Part shown: one piece after another, positions 1-8,850 of the stretch
Numbering within the stretch: the first letter of the stretch is position 1
Layout: the number at the start of each line of letters is the position of its first letter
Assembly (NCBI RefSeq): GCF_029714205.1
Contig: NZ_CP121648.1
Span: 5,219,001 to 5,283,000, forward strand
Origin: Methylobacterium sp. CB376
GTDB lineage: Bacteria; Pseudomonadota; Alphaproteobacteria; Rhizobiales; Beijerinckiaceae
Reading direction: 5' to 3'
Length of the DNA: 64,000 bases
Notes under the pieces: model-generated
The model's input: only the letters and a program-made list of their open reading frames with translations
Databases searched by the model: none
What the model was told of the DNA's origin: nothing
Program-made: the position numbers and the translations under genes

Positions 1-171
1 AAGCGCACGGGGCCGACCGTGACGACGGGGCCGGGGGACGGGGAAGCGGTCGACATCGACGGGGTTTCCGGATCGCGTGAGGTGCCGGCCCTCGCAGGCC
101 ATGATGGCATTCGCGAGGCGCCGCCCGGCGAGGCGCAGGCCGTTCGGGCCGGAGGTCCGGCGACCAGACAC
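1..171. other. left-edge stretch without a supported gene
   Basis: No gene can be supported here. On the minus strand the frame of the GNAT gene stays open after its TAG stop (172-174) to the window edge, with a possible ATG at 102, so a minus-strand gene starting near 102 and running off the window is possible. Only about 30 residues would be visible and I recognise no motif. Confidence 0.3.
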
Positions 172-693
172 CTAAGGCAAGACTTTGTAGTAGAAGACCG
201 TGTCGCAGGGCCGCCCGTCCGGCAGCAGCGCGTAGCCGGGGATCGCGCCGACCCGCTGCCAGCCCTCCCGTCGGTACAGCCGCTCCGCCTCGGGGCTCGC
301 CGTGTCGAGGACGAGGAGCGTCTTGCCCGCCGCGCGGGCCGCCGCATCGGCCGCCCGCATCAGGGCCGCCCCGACTCCGCGGCCGCGGGCGCGGGTGAGC
401 ACCAGCACCTTGGAGACGTCGGCCCGGTGGGGCTGGTTCTCGGGCTGGGCGAGCACGACCTGCACGGTGCCGATCTGCCGTCCCTCCGCCTCGGCCACGA
501 TCAGGCGGCGCTCGCCGCGCCCGACGCTCTCGGCGACGCCCCGCCAATAGGCCAGGGCCGTCGCGGGGCGGAGCGGCGCCATGAAGCTCACCGAGGCGCC
601 CGCCTCGACGCAGTCGATCAGGATCTCGGCGAGGGGCTCGGCCATGCCCCGGGCCTCCTCCCCGGACAGGGCGCGCAGGGTCGGGTCGGTCAC
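172..693 (-). CDS. GNAT-family N-acetyltransferase
   Basis: 173-residue single-domain GNAT protein, expected to transfer an acetyl group from acetyl-CoA to an amine; the substrate cannot be read from sequence. The acetyl-CoA pyrophosphate loop is RARGRGVGAA at residues 101-110, following the beta4 strand SKVLVLT, and the C-terminal half (EAERLYRREGWQRVG) has the usual beta5-alpha4 form. The start is GTG at 693, preceded by GAGGTG. It begins 9 bases after the stop of the upstream XRE-cupin regulator on the same strand, so the two are very probably co-transcribed and the regulator may control this enzyme. Function beyond the fold is unknown. Confidence 0.85.
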   Translation of the reverse strand: MTDPTLRALSGEEARGMAEPLAEILIDCVEAGASVSFMAPLRPATALAYWRGVAESVGRGERRLIVAEAEGRQIGTVQVVLAQPENQPHRADVSKVLVLTRARGRGVGAALMRAADAAARAAGKTLLVLDTASPEAERLYRREGWQRVGAIPGYALLPDGRPCDTVFYYKVLP

Positions 694-702
694 GGCGGCA
701 CC

Positions 703-1284
703 TCAGCGGGGCAGGCTCCCGGCGGCGATGGCCACCAGGGTGCGGGCGGGTTGGTCGGCGGGGTTGTGGAAGGCGACCGGCCGGTCGACGCGCATCGCCA
801 GGCAATCGCCGGCCCCCAGGTGATGCACGCTCTCGCCCAGGGTCACGGTGAGCGCGCCGTCGAGCACGACGACCTGCTGCTCCAGGGGCGGCACCCGCAG
901 GCTGTCGTAGGCGACGGTGGCGCCGGGCGGGATCTCCACCTCGACGAGTTGGAGCGGCGAGGCGAAGCTCGGCGGCGAGAGGTTGCGGCGCCGGTAGCCC
1001 GTGCCGGGATCGCGCCAGCAGCTCTGCTCGGCCCGGCGGCAGAGCGGCGAGGCATCCTCCCGCGCCGCGGCGGCGAACAGGGCCGCGAGCGGCACGCCGA
1101 GCCCCGCCGCCAGCCGCTCCAGCACCGTGGCGGTCGGGCTGCTCTCCGCCCGCTCGACGAGCGAGATCATCGACCGGCTCACCCCGGACCGCTCGGCCAG
1201 GGCGTCGAGCGTCAGGCCCCGCTCCGCGCGCAGGGCCCGCAGCCGGGCCGCGAGACGGCCGTCGAGGTCCGAGGACGATTCCAT
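703..1284 (-). CDS. XRE-family transcriptional regulator with cupin sensor domain
   Basis: 193 residues. An N-terminal helix-turn-helix (about residues 10-66, with SGVSRSMISLVERAESSPT as recognition region) is followed by a C-terminal cupin barrel (about 105-190, PPGATVAYDSL and HHLGAGDCLAM). This HTH-cupin architecture is that of small-molecule-responsive repressors such as PuuR/SutR-type proteins. It lies upstream of the GNAT gene in one transcription unit. A short inverted repeat, ATTCAA-GA-TTGAAT, sits directly in front of its start codon and could be its own operator. The ligand cannot be predicted; neighbours give no pathway beyond an acetyltransferase. Confidence 0.88.
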   Translation of the reverse strand: MESSSDLDGRLAARLRALRAERGLTLDALAERSGVSRSMISLVERAESSPTATVLERLAAGLGVPLAALFAAAAREDASPLCRRAEQSCWRDPGTGYRRRNLSPPSFASPLQLVEVEIPPGATVAYDSLRVPPLEQQVVVLDGALTVTLGESVHHLGAGDCLAMRVDRPVAFHNPADQPARTLVAIAAGSLPR

Positions 1285-1285
1285 G

Positions 1286-1299
1286 ATTCAAGATTGAAT
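1286..1299. promoter_or_regulatory. inverted repeat at the XRE-cupin start, candidate autoregulatory operator
   Basis: ATTCAA (1286-1291) and TTGAAT (1294-1299) form a 6-bp-arm palindrome with a 2-base spacer, 2 bases upstream of the regulator's ATG, in an AT-rich island. Binding there would mask the start region. Inference from position and symmetry only. Confidence 0.4.
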
Positions 1300-1379
1300 T
1301 TCCGGTATCCTGGAGTCAAGGCCGGCGCGGCAGGCCAGGGGTCCGGTCGCGACGGGGTTGGCGCGAGGCCCGGCCCAGG

Positions 1380-1397
1380 TTATAGCTGCTGCTATAA
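1380..1397. promoter_or_regulatory. inverted repeat upstream of exported protein
   Basis: TTATAGC (1380-1386) and GCTATAA (1391-1397) are perfect 7-base arms around TGCT, 18 bases before the start of the next gene and just ahead of its GAGGGAG ribosome site. It may be an operator or a short mRNA hairpin. AT-rich bases stand out from the surroundings. Confidence 0.4.
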
Positions 1398-1415
1398 GTG
1401 TGAGGGAGTGCTTTG

Positions 1416-2315
1416 ATGCCGTCGAGACGCAAGGATCCCGGGCGGCGCCGATCAGCGGCCGGCCTCGCCGCCTGCCTGATCCTCGGCGCGGCGGCACCCG
1501 CCCGGGCCGAGCCCGGCCGCGCCGACCACCTCGACAGCGAGCACCTGTTCGGTTTCACCGAGGGCAGCGACATCGGCGTGCCGGGCGAGCGCGAGGTCGA
1601 GCTGGAGACGACCGGCCGGCTCGGCCGCCGCGGCGGCCGCTTCTGGGCCTTCGATCCGACGCTCGCCCTGAAGCTGCCCGTGAGCGCGCAGCTGCGCGTG
1701 GCGCCCGGGCTCAGCTTCGCGGGTTACGCGGTGGCGCCCGGCCCGGGCCTCCCGGCGGCGATCCGCGGCGGCCTCAACGGCGGCTTCGTCGAGACGCGGC
1801 TGCGCCTCCTCGACCGGGATGCCTCCCCGGTCGGGCTGACGCTCAGCGTCACCCCGAGCCTCGGCACCCGGGACGGCACCGACGCGCGGCCGGCCCGCGC
1901 CTACGGGCTCGACGCCGCCCTGCTCGCCGACCACGAATTCGTCCCCGGCACCCTCGTCGGCGCGGTCAATCTCGGCCTCTCCCTCGCCTGGAGCCGGGCC
2001 TCCGGCACCGGCGAGATCCTGCGCGGCTCCGGGCTCGACCTCTCGGCCGCCCTCGCGCGGCGGGTCTCGGCCGGCCTGTTCCTGGGCGGCGAGCTGCGCT
2101 ACCTGCGCGCCTTCGACGGGCTCGCCCTCGATCGCTTCGCCGGGGAGGCGGTCTATCTCGGGCCGACCCTCTACGCCGCCCTCGGCGAGACCGCCTGGAT
2201 CGGGCTGACCCTCGGCGTCCAGGTCGCGGGGGGCGCGGTCGGCGACGGGCGGCCCCTCGACCTCGCCGGCTTCGACCGCCAGCAGCTGCGCCTGCGCATC
2301 GGCGCCTCGTTCTGA
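1416..2315 (+). CDS. exported, probably outer-membrane beta-rich protein of unknown function
   Basis: 299 residues from ATG 1416; a TTG three bases earlier is also open, but GAGGGAG at about 1403-1409 fits the ATG. The N-terminus is a classical signal peptide (RRRSAAGLAACLILGAAAPARA, cleavage after ARA near residue 30). The mature part has alternating-residue strands (VELETTGRLG, LRLRIGASF) and ends in Phe, the typical last residue of outer-membrane barrels that BAM recognises. I therefore infer an outer-membrane barrel of about 10-12 strands, similar in style to copper-resistance or porin-like alphaproteobacterial proteins. No enzymatic motif is visible and the neighbours do not suggest a role. 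Confidence 0.7.
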   Translation: MPSRRKDPGRRRSAAGLAACLILGAAAPARAEPGRADHLDSEHLFGFTEGSDIGVPGEREVELETTGRLGRRGGRFWAFDPTLALKLPVSAQLRVAPGLSFAGYAVAPGPGLPAAIRGGLNGGFVETRLRLLDRDASPVGLTLSVTPSLGTRDGTDARPARAYGLDAALLADHEFVPGTLVGAVNLGLSLAWSRASGTGEILRGSGLDLSAALARRVSAGLFLGGELRYLRAFDGLALDRFAGEAVYLGPTLYAALGETAWIGLTLGVQVAGGAVGDGRPLDLAGFDRQQLRLRIGASF

Positions 2316-2325
2316 AACAGACGCT

Positions 2326-2364
2326 AGAGCAGCACCCGATCACGTTGCAATCGGGTGCCGCTCT
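2326..2364. repeat. intergenic hairpin element after the exported-protein gene
   Basis: AGAGC-A-GCACCCGAT (2326-2340) pairs with ATCGGGTGC-C-GCTCT (2350-2364), 15-base arms with one mismatch around a 9-base loop. It has no T-run, but could terminate or stabilise the 3' end. It resembles the short palindromic intergenic repeats of Rhizobiales and directly abuts the tandem repeat that follows. Confidence 0.6.
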
Positions 2365-2367
2365 CGA

Positions 2368-2492
2368 TCTTTGATTTTGCCGCATTTTGTGCGACGAACC
2401 GGCATCCACTTCGTCGGAAAATGCTCTAGGTCTTTGATCTTGCCGCATTTTCTGCGACGAACCGGCATCCACTTCGTCGGAAAATGCTCTAG
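2368..2492. repeat. tandem pair of 62-bp palindromic intergenic repeats
   Basis: Two near-identical units, 2368-2429 and 2431-2492, each running from TCTTTGAT to GCTCTAG. They differ at only a few positions (TTTTG versus CTTG, TTTTGTG versus TTTTCTG). Within each unit GCATTTT...CGACGAA pairs with TTCGTCG...AAAATGC to form a hairpin around CCGGCATCCAC. The sequence type is familiar from intergenic regions of Methylobacterium and rhizobia (from memory, not searched). The second unit overlaps the end of dctD: the dctD stop TAG (2489-2491) lies within it. Confidence 0.85.
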
Positions 2493-3829
2493 CGGAAGTC
2501 GGTCGGGTCGAGCCCGTGCCGGGCGAGCTTGTCGTAGAGCGTCTTGCGCGGGAGGCCGAGCGCCTCGGCGGCGAGGCGCACGTCGCCCCGGGCCATGATC
2601 AGCTCGTCGCGGATGCGCCCGCGCTCGAAGCGGTCGACCTCCTCGGCGAGGCTGAGCGGGCGCGCGGGCGCGCGCTCCTCCGGCGCCGCCGGGCCGAGGC
2701 CGAGCGCGCAGCGCTCCGCGAAATGGCCGAGTTCGCGCACGTTGCCGGGCCAGGCGTGACGGTTCAGCATCTCGCGGATCGCCGGGGTGAGCGCCGGGAC
2801 CGGCCTGTTGAAGCGGGCGGCGGCGCGGGAGAGGAAGTGCTCGAAGAGCAGCGCCACGTCCTCGCGGCGCTCGCGCAGGGGCGGGATCGTCACCGTGACC
2901 ACGTTGAGCCGGTAGTAGAGGTCGTCCCGGAAGGTGCCCTGCGCGGCGGCCTGGCCGAGATCGACCTTGGTGGCGGCCACGACCCGCAGGTCGACCGCCC
3001 GCACCTCGTTGGTGCCGAGCGGCTCGACCGCGCGCTCCTGCAGCACCCGCAGCAGCTTCACCTGCAGCCCGAGGGGCATGCTCTCGATCTCGTCGAGGAA
3101 CAGCGTGCCGCCGCTCGCGTGCTCGATGCGCCCGACCCGCCGCTTCACCGCCCCGGTGAAGGCGCCGGCCTCGTGGCCGAACAGCTCGCTCTCCACCACG
3201 CTGTCGGGCAGCGCCCCGCAATTCATCGCCACGAACTGGCCGCGCCGCCGCCGGCCCCAGCGGTGCAGCGCGCTCGCCACCACCTCCTTGCCGGAGCCGG
3301 TCTCGCCGAGGATCAGCACGTCGACATCGGCCTCGGCCACGTCGCGGACGAAGCGGCGCAGCCGCACGATCTCGGGCGAGATGCCGAGGAAGGCCGGATC
3401 CTCCGCCACCGCCGCGTCGAGCCGCTCGCGCAGGGTCCGGTTCTCGACCACGAGGCGGCGGCGCTCCAGCGCCCGGCGCACCGAGCCGATCAGCTGCTCG
3501 GCCGGGTAGGGCTTGGCGAGGAAGTCGTAGGCGCCCTCCCGCATGGCCCGCACCGCCATGGTGATGTCGCCGTGGCCGGTGATCAGGATCACCGGCAGGT
3601 CGGGATCGGCCTCGGCCACGGCGCGGAACAGGCCGAGCCCGTCGAGGCCCGGCAGGCGCACGTCGGTCACCACGACGCCGGGCGGGTCGGCGAGGATCGC
3701 CCGCAGGGCCGGCTCGGCCGCCGGGAAGGCCTCGACGGCGAGCCCGTCGAGTTCGAGGCTCTGCCGGTTCGCCCGGCGCACGTCCTCCTCGTCGTCGACG
3801 AAGACGATCCGGTCGGATCCGCCGCTCAT
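2489..3829 (-). CDS. dctD: C4-dicarboxylate response regulator DctD (sigma-54 activator)
   Basis: 446 residues, NtrC-type activator. Domains: receiver about 5-120 with acidic D12/D13, phospho-acceptor D56 (VVVTDVRLP) and K107; AAA+ ATPase about 145-370 with Walker A GETGSGKE (175-182), the sigma-54 contact loop GAFTGA (222-227) and Walker B GGTLFLDE (240-247); C-terminal Fis-type helix-turn-helix ending near [13 protein letters not shown]. It drives transcription of the dicarboxylate transporter with sigma-54. The start ATG overlaps the dctB stop by 4 bases (ATGA), and dctA with its -24/-12 promoter is divergent, which makes the DctD assignment strong. The stop codon lies inside a palindromic repeat unit. 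Confidence 0.95.
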   Translation of the reverse strand: MSGGSDRIVFVDDEEDVRRANRQSLELDGLAVEAFPAAEPALRAILADPPGVVVTDVRLPGLDGLGLFRAVAEADPDLPVILITGHGDITMAVRAMREGAYDFLAKPYPAEQLIGSVRRALERRRLVVENRTLRERLDAAVAEDPAFLGISPEIVRLRRFVRDVAEADVDVLILGETGSGKEVVASALHRWGRRRRGQFVAMNCGALPDSVVESELFGHEAGAFTGAVKRRVGRIEHASGGTLFLDEIESMPLGLQVKLLRVLQERAVEPLGTNEVRAVDLRVVAATKVDLGQAAAQGTFRDDLYYRLNVVTVTIPPLRERREDVALLFEHFLSRAAARFNRPVPALTPAIREMLNRHAWPGNVRELGHFAERCALGLGPAAPEERAPARPLSLAEEVDRFERGRIRDELIMARGDVRLAAEALGLPRKTLYDKLARHGLDPTDFR

Positions 3830-5700
3830 GCCGCCTCCGCCACCTCTGCGCGGGCGAGGTCGACGCGGAACAGCGCGCCCCCCGCCTCGCTCCGCGCGGC
3901 CGCGAGCGTGCCGCCGCATTCCTCGACGATGCCGCGGGCGATCGCGAGGCCGAGCCCGAGCCCCTGCGGCTTGGTGGTGAAGAAGGGATCGAACACCCGG
4001 CCCGCCTCGCCCTCCGGCAGGCCGGGGCCGTTGTCGGACACCTCCAGCACGGCGCGCGGGCCGGACGCGGCGCAGCGCACGCTCACCCGCGGATCGGGGC
4101 GGCCCGCCACGGCGTCGAGGGCGTTCTGGATCAGGTTCACCACCACCTGCTCCAGCCGCGCCTCGTCGCCGAGGACGATCAGGTCCGGCCCGCCGGCCTC
4201 CACCGCGAGGGCGACGCCGCGCTCGGCCGCCTGGCTCGCGACGATCTCGACCGCCTGGGCCAGCACCCGCGCGAGCCGCACCGGCTCGCGCCGGCCCGAG
4301 GCGCGCCGGGCGAAGCCCTTGAGCTGGCGCGTCAGGCCGGCGATCCGCTCGGTCAGCCGGCCGATGGCGGAGAAATTCTCGGCCGCCTCCCCGGCCCGGC
4401 CGCGGCCGATCAGGATCGCGGCGTTGTCCGCGTAGGAGCGGATCGCCGCGAGCGGCTGGTTGATCTCGTGCGCCATGCTGGCGGCGAACTGGCCGAGGGC
4501 GGCGAGCCGCGCCGCGTGGGCGAGGTCGCGCCCGAGGCGCTCGCGCTCCGCCTCGGCGCGCTGGCGCTCCGCCATCTCCTCCCGCAGCTGCGCGTTCGCC
4601 TCGCTCAGCGCGCGGGTGCGCTCGGCCACCGCCGCCTCCAGCTCCGCCCGGCGGGCCGCCTCCTCGGCGAGGCGGGCCCGCACGCGCTGGCGGCGCTGGC
4701 GCAGGAGGACGAGGCCGAGGCAGGACGCCGCCGCCACCAGCCCGGCCAGCACCTGGGCCTGGAGCCGCTCGCGCCTCACCGCCGCCCCGACCGGGGTGAG
4801 GGTGTGGAGCCGCCAGCGCGTCCCCGGGACGGGCGCGTCGACCGGCAGGACGAGCCGCGCCGGCGCGGCCCCGCCCGCCACCCGCAGGAGCCCGTCCTCC
4901 GGACCCGGATGGAAGGGCAGCGGCGAGAGCGGCGCATCGCCGAATTCGAGCCCCTCGCGGATCCGCCGCCGCTCCTCCTCGGAGATCGGGCCGAGGGTGC
5001 GGAAGCGCCGGGCGGGGTCGCTCGCCACCAGGACGATGCCGCGGGGATCGGTGACGAAGACCTCGGCGCCCCCGCCGCGCCACCCCGCCTCGACCGCCTC
5101 GAACTCGACCTTGACCACGACCACCCCGCCGCCGCCCGCGACGCGCCGCGACAGGAACAGGCCGGGCCGGCCGCTCACCGTGCCGAGGGCGAATTGCGCG
5201 CCCGACCCGGCCGCCAGCGCCTCGCGGAAATACGGGCGGAACGTGTAGTCGTTGCCCACGAAGCTGGTGGGCGTGCCGGCGTTGCTCGCCGCCACCGTGA
5301 GCCCGTCCGCCCGCACCACGTAGATCGCGGCCGCGCCCGTCGCCTCGGCGATCCCGGCGAGCCGGCCGCTGACCTGGGCGGTCAGCCCGGGCGGCGCGGC
5401 GCGGGCGAGGCTCGCGGCAATCTCCGGATCCGCCGCCAGCGCGAGCGGCAGGGAGGATTGCTTCTGGAGTTCCGCCCGCAGCGCCGCCACGTGGAGGGTC
5501 AGCCCGGCCTCGGCGGCGCGGCGCAGATCCGCCAGGGCGGCCCGCTCCGCCGCGTGGCCGCCGAGCCAGGCGGCGAGACCGACGGCCAGGAGGGCCGCCG
5601 CCCAGAGCAGGACCCGGCCGGGCTGTCCGGAATCCCGCAAGGCGGCCGGCCCCGCCGTGCGGCCGGCCGGAACGGGGCCGTTCGCGGGTTCGCCCGGCAT
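3826..5700 (-). CDS. dctB: C4-dicarboxylate sensor histidine kinase DctB
   Basis: 624 residues. First membrane helix about 30-48, periplasmic sensor region about 50-310 of the double-Cache type found in DctB, second helix about 315-334, a coiled coil (340-395), dimerisation/phosphoacceptor box with H411 ([17 protein letters not shown]), then the HATPase domain ([29 protein letters not shown]). It senses succinate, malate or fumarate in the periplasm and phosphorylates DctD. The frame is open to a GTG at 5721, but GGGAGG (5710-5715) lies 9 bases before ATG 5700, so I use that ATG. Coupled by ATGA overlap to dctD. Confidence 0.94.
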   Translation of the reverse strand: MPGEPANGPVPAGRTAGPAALRDSGQPGRVLLWAAALLAVGLAAWLGGHAAERAALADLRRAAEAGLTLHVAALRAELQKQSSLPLALAADPEIAASLARAAPPGLTAQVSGRLAGIAEATGAAAIYVVRADGLTVAASNAGTPTSFVGNDYTFRPYFREALAAGSGAQFALGTVSGRPGLFLSRRVAGGGGVVVVKVEFEAVEAGWRGGGAEVFVTDPRGIVLVASDPARRFRTLGPISEEERRRIREGLEFGDAPLSPLPFHPGPEDGLLRVAGGAAPARLVLPVDAPVPGTRWRLHTLTPVGAAVRRERLQAQVLAGLVAAASCLGLVLLRQRRQRVRARLAEEAARRAELEAAVAERTRALSEANAQLREEMAERQRAEAERERLGRDLAHAARLAALGQFAASMAHEINQPLAAIRSYADNAAILIGRGRAGEAAENFSAIGRLTERIAGLTRQLKGFARRASGRREPVRLARVLAQAVEIVASQAAERGVALAVEAGGPDLIVLGDEARLEQVVVNLIQNALDAVAGRPDPRVSVRCAASGPRAVLEVSDNGPGLPEGEAGRVFDPFFTTKPQGLGLGLAIARGIVEECGGTLAAARSEAGGALFRVDLARAEVAEAA

Positions 5701-5756
5701 CGGAAATTTCCTCCCATTCACAACATCTTAACGAAAAACTCGACGCTCCGCCCCGT

Positions 5757-5772
5757 TGGCACGCCGGTTGCC
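5757..5772 (+). promoter_or_regulatory. sigma-54 promoter of dctA
   Basis: TGGCACG (5757-5763), CCGG, TTGCC (5768-5772): GG and GC are separated by exactly 10 bases as required for -24/-12 elements, reading toward dctA. Transcription would start near 5783, leaving a leader of about 125 bases. A perfect palindrome GGAAATTTCC at 5702-5711, about 46 bases upstream, is a candidate DctD contact, although it overlaps the dctB ribosome site. Confidence 0.85.
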
Positions 5773-5907
5773 ATCCGGTCTCCCGATCGCGGCCTGCGGG
5801 ATGAGCAGGCTGCACGCCGCAAGGTCAAGAGCAAGAGCCGCGCGGCGCGCCGGATCCACCGTCGCGCCGGCCGGCCCCCCGCAACCCAACCACCGGGAGA
5901 ACGCCGC

Positions 5908-7257
5908 ATGGCCGTCACCGTCCCCAGCCCCCTAACCGCGCCGCACGACCCGCCCGCGCGCAGGCCCTTCTACCGCACCCTCTACTTCCAGGTGCTCGTC
6001 GCGGTCGCGATCGGCATCCTGCTCGGTCATTTCTATCCCCAGCTTGGGGCCGAGATGAAGCCGCTCGGCGACGCCTTCATCAAGCTCGTGAAGATGATCA
6101 TCGCGCCGGTGATCTTCCTCACCGTCGTCTCCGGCATCGCCGGCATGACCAACCTGGAGAAGGTCGGCCGGGTCGGGGCCAAGGCCCTGATCTACTTCCT
6201 CACCTTCTCGACGCTGGCGCTGCTCGTCGGCCTCGTGGTGGCGAACGTGCTGCAGCCCGGCCACGGCCTGCACATCGACCCGAAATCCCTCGATCCCAAG
6301 GCCGTCGCCACCTACGCGGGCAAGGCCAAGGAGCAGAGCATCGTCGACTTCCTGATGAACATCATCCCGTCGACGGCGGTGGGCGCCTTCGCGGGCGGCG
6401 AGATCCTGCAGGTCCTGTTCTTCTCCGTGCTGTTCGGCTTCGGCCTCGCCTTCATGGGCGAGCGCGGCAAGCCGGTCCTCGACATCATCAAGACCACCTC
6501 CGAGGCGATCTTCGGCGTCGTCCACATCATCATGAAGGTGGCCCCGCTCGGCGCCTTCGGGGCGATGGCCTTCACCATCGGCAAGTACGGCGTCGCGTCG
6601 CTGGCCAACCTCGCCTACCTGGTCTTCGCCTTCTACCTGACCTCGGCGATCTTCGTCCTGGGGGTGCTGGGGGCGGTGGCCCGCTACAACGGGTTCTCGG
6701 TGGTCCGGCTGGTGCGCTACATCAAGGAGGAACTCCTCCTGGTGCTCGGCACCTCCTCGTCCGAATCGGCCCTGCCCTCGCTGCTCGACAAGATGGAGCG
6801 GGCGGGCTGCTCGCGCCCGGTCGTCGGCCTCGTGGTGCCGACCGGCTACTCCTTCAACCTCGACGGCACGAACATCTACATGACGATGGCGGCCCTGTTC
6901 ATCGCCCAGGCGACGGACACCCCGCTCTCGCTCGGCGAGCAGGCCCTGCTGCTGCTCGTGGCGATGCTGTCCTCGAAGGGCGCGGCGGGCGTGACGGGGT
7001 CGGGCTTCATCACCCTGGCGGCGACGCTCGCGGTGGTGCCCTCGGTGCCGGTGGTCGGCATGGCGCTGATCCTCGGGATCGACCGCTTCATGTCCGAGTG
7101 CCGGGCGCTCACCAACTTCATCGGCAACGCGGTGGCCTGCATCGTGGTCGCGCGCTGGGAGGGGGAGCTCGACGAGACGCGCCTCGCCGCGGCCCTCGCC
7201 GGCACGCCGATGCCCCTCGCCGAGGAGATGCCGGCCCTGCTCCAGCCGGCGGAATAG
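5908..7257 (+). CDS. dctA: C4-dicarboxylate:cation symporter DctA
   Basis: 449 residues, the usual DctA length. Inner-membrane DAACS-family symporter for succinate, fumarate and malate. Visible signatures: N-terminal helix [20 protein letters not shown], serine-rich reentrant loop [13 protein letters not shown], the substrate/cation motif [13 protein letters not shown], second reentrant hairpin [19 protein letters not shown] and the substrate-binding [21 protein letters not shown] 5908 is preceded by GGGAGA. It is divergent from dctBD and sits behind a good sigma-54 promoter, so induction by DctB/DctD on dicarboxylates is the natural reading. Confidence 0.97.
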   Translation: MAVTVPSPLTAPHDPPARRPFYRTLYFQVLVAVAIGILLGHFYPQLGAEMKPLGDAFIKLVKMIIAPVIFLTVVSGIAGMTNLEKVGRVGAKALIYFLTFSTLALLVGLVVANVLQPGHGLHIDPKSLDPKAVATYAGKAKEQSIVDFLMNIIPSTAVGAFAGGEILQVLFFSVLFGFGLAFMGERGKPVLDIIKTTSEAIFGVVHIIMKVAPLGAFGAMAFTIGKYGVASLANLAYLVFAFYLTSAIFVLGVLGAVARYNGFSVVRLVRYIKEELLLVLGTSSSESALPSLLDKMERAGCSRPVVGLVVPTGYSFNLDGTNIYMTMAALFIAQATDTPLSLGEQALLLLVAMLSSKGAAGVTGSGFITLAATLAVVPSVPVVGMALILGIDRFMSECRALTNFIGNAVACIVVARWEGELDETRLAAALAGTPMPLAEEMPALLQPAE

Positions 7258-7269
7258 GCGGCGTCTGCG

Positions 7270-7310
7270 CCCCCGCGCGGCCTCCCCCCGGGGAGGTCGT
7301 CGCGCGGGGG
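7270..7310. terminator. strong GC hairpin between convergent dctA and acyl-CoA dehydrogenase
   Basis: CCCCCGCGCG (7270-7279) pairs with CGCGCGGGGG (7301-7310), and inside it CCTCCCC (7281-7287) pairs with GGGGAGG (7290-7296). No T-run follows on either strand. Located 13 bases after the dctA stop, it probably ends both convergent transcripts. Confidence 0.6.
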
Positions 7311-7340
7311 CCGCCCCGGGAGGAGCCTGCCGCCCGGGCC

Positions 7341-8546
7341 CTACCCGACCGGCCAGGCGAAGAAGCCGCGGCCCTCCTTCTCCAGGTGCCGGTTGAGCAC
7401 CATCCGGTGCACCTCGTCGGCCCCGTCCACCAGCCGCGCCTGCCGCGCGTAGCGGTAGATCCACTCCAGCACCGTGTCCTTCGAGTAGCCGCGCGCGCCG
7501 TTGATCTGGATCCCGACATCCGCCGCCCGGTGCAGCAGGTTGGCGACCTGGATCTTGGCCATCGAGATCTCCTTGCGGGCGAAGCGCCCCTGATCGAGCT
7601 CCCAGGCCGCCCGCATCACCAGCAGCCGCCCGATCTCGATGTCCATGGCGAGCCCGCCCAGCATCAGCTGCACGCTCTCGCGCTCGGCCAGCCGCACCCC
7701 GAACCCCTCGCGCTCGGCCGCGTAGGCCCGCGCGATCTCCACGCAGCGCATCGCTAGGCCGAGCCAGCGCATGCAATGGGTCAGCCGCGCCGGGCCGAGC
7801 CGCACCTGCGTCACCTTCAGGCCCTGGCCCTCCCCGAGCAGCACGTCCTCGGGCGCGACCTCGAGGCCGTCGAAGGCGAGCTCGCAATGGCCGCCGTGCT
7901 CCTCGGGCCCCATGATCTCGATCCGGCGCAGGATCTCCCAGCCCGGCTGGTCGCGGTGGAACAGGAAGGCGGTGAGCCCGTAGCGCGGGTCGTCCGAGGT
8001 GCGGGCGATCAGGATGAAGTGCGCCGCCTCCGCGGCTCCGGTGATGTACCACTTGCGCCCAAAGATGCGGTAGCGCCCGTCCGGGAGCCGCTCGGCGCGG
8101 GTGCGGATCATGGACGGGTCCGAGCCGCCGCCCGGATGGGGCTCGGTCATGGCGAAGGCGGAGCGCACGCTCCCGGCCACGATCGGGTCGAGCCAGCTCC
8201 GCTTCTGCTCCGGGGTGGCGAGGGCCTCCAGCACCATCATGTTGCCGTCGTCGGGGGCGGCCGAGTTGAAGACGGCGGGGCCGAAGATCGAGCGGTTCAT
8301 CTCGGTGTAGCAGGCGGCCATGCCGACCTTGCCGAGCCCCTGGCCGCCGGTCTCGCGCCGCAGCTGGAGGCACCACAGCCCGGCCGCCTTCGCCCGGGCG
8401 CGCAGGTCCTCCAGCAGGTCGAGGCGGATGTTCTCGTGCGGGTCGTAGTTCGCCCGATCAGCCTCGACCGGCAGGATCTCCCGCTCCACGAAGGCGGCCA
8501 CGCGGGCCCTGTAATCCTCGACTTCCGGGGACAGCGTGAAATCCAT
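7341..8546 (-). CDS. acyl-CoA dehydrogenase (ACAD10/11-like)
   Basis: 401-residue flavoprotein that would oxidise an acyl-CoA to the 2-enoyl-CoA. N-terminal helical domain (about 1-125), beta-domain with FAMTEPHPGGGSDPSMI and WYITGAAEA, C-terminal four-helix domain from about 245. Near the C-terminus the region RLVDGADEVHRM occupies the place where medium-chain enzymes carry the catalytic Glu in YEGT; here it is Asp in VDGADEVH, as in the ACAD10/ACAD11 branch. It stands alone between convergent dctA and the TRAP binding-protein gene upstream. The substrate is not predictable; that branch favours long or 4-hydroxy acyl-CoAs. Confidence 0.9.
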   Translation of the reverse strand: MDFTLSPEVEDYRARVAAFVEREILPVEADRANYDPHENIRLDLLEDLRARAKAAGLWCLQLRRETGGQGLGKVGMAACYTEMNRSIFGPAVFNSAAPDDGNMMVLEALATPEQKRSWLDPIVAGSVRSAFAMTEPHPGGGSDPSMIRTRAERLPDGRYRIFGRKWYITGAAEAAHFILIARTSDDPRYGLTAFLFHRDQPGWEILRRIEIMGPEEHGGHCELAFDGLEVAPEDVLLGEGQGLKVTQVRLGPARLTHCMRWLGLAMRCVEIARAYAAEREGFGVRLAERESVQLMLGGLAMDIEIGRLLVMRAAWELDQGRFARKEISMAKIQVANLLHRAADVGIQINGARGYSKDTVLEWIYRYARQARLVDGADEVHRMVLNRHLEKEGRGFFAWPVG

Positions 8547-8850
8547 GGCAGACCTCGCCTCGGTTCCAGGAGCATTTCGAACGGATCTCGGGCGGCCGGC
8601 AACTTCTCGCGGCCGCCGACGTCAACCATCGTCCAATTGATCGGGCCGCCCGGCCGCAACGCGGCGGCAATCTTGTCGCTTTGCCGTCTCCGATGCTGAG
8701 GCCGCGGGAATCTGCGGCCAGGATTCACCTGTGTACATGGCGGAACGGAGCCCCGCTCCTAGTGTTTCCCACCAGGAGCGAGCGCTCCGGCCGGCGCCTC
8801 TGGCTTGTCCTGCTGCCAGCACTCGCCAGAGGACCCGGCCTCCGCCCCGC
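8547..8850. other. 304-bp intergenic region without a convincing gene
   Basis: Holds the promoter region of the acyl-CoA dehydrogenase (minus strand) and the 3' end of the TRAP gene. A TTGACG on the minus strand (about 8620-8625) is a possible -35 without a clear -10. CGCTCCT (8754-8760) and AGGAGCG (8774-8780) form a small hairpin. No small ORF with a ribosome site was found. Confidence 0.5.
8797..8832 (-). terminator. hairpin after TRAP binding-protein gene
   Basis: CCTCTGGC (8797-8804) pairs with GCCAGAGG (8825-8832) around 20 bases, 18 bases past the stop of the minus-strand gene. No T-run, so an intrinsic terminator is only possible, not shown. Confidence 0.4.

Noticed and set aside
8742..8768. 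GGAAC-N17-GTT as an EcfG promoter
   Set aside because: The -10 lacks the C of CGTT and on the plus strand no gene follows in that direction.
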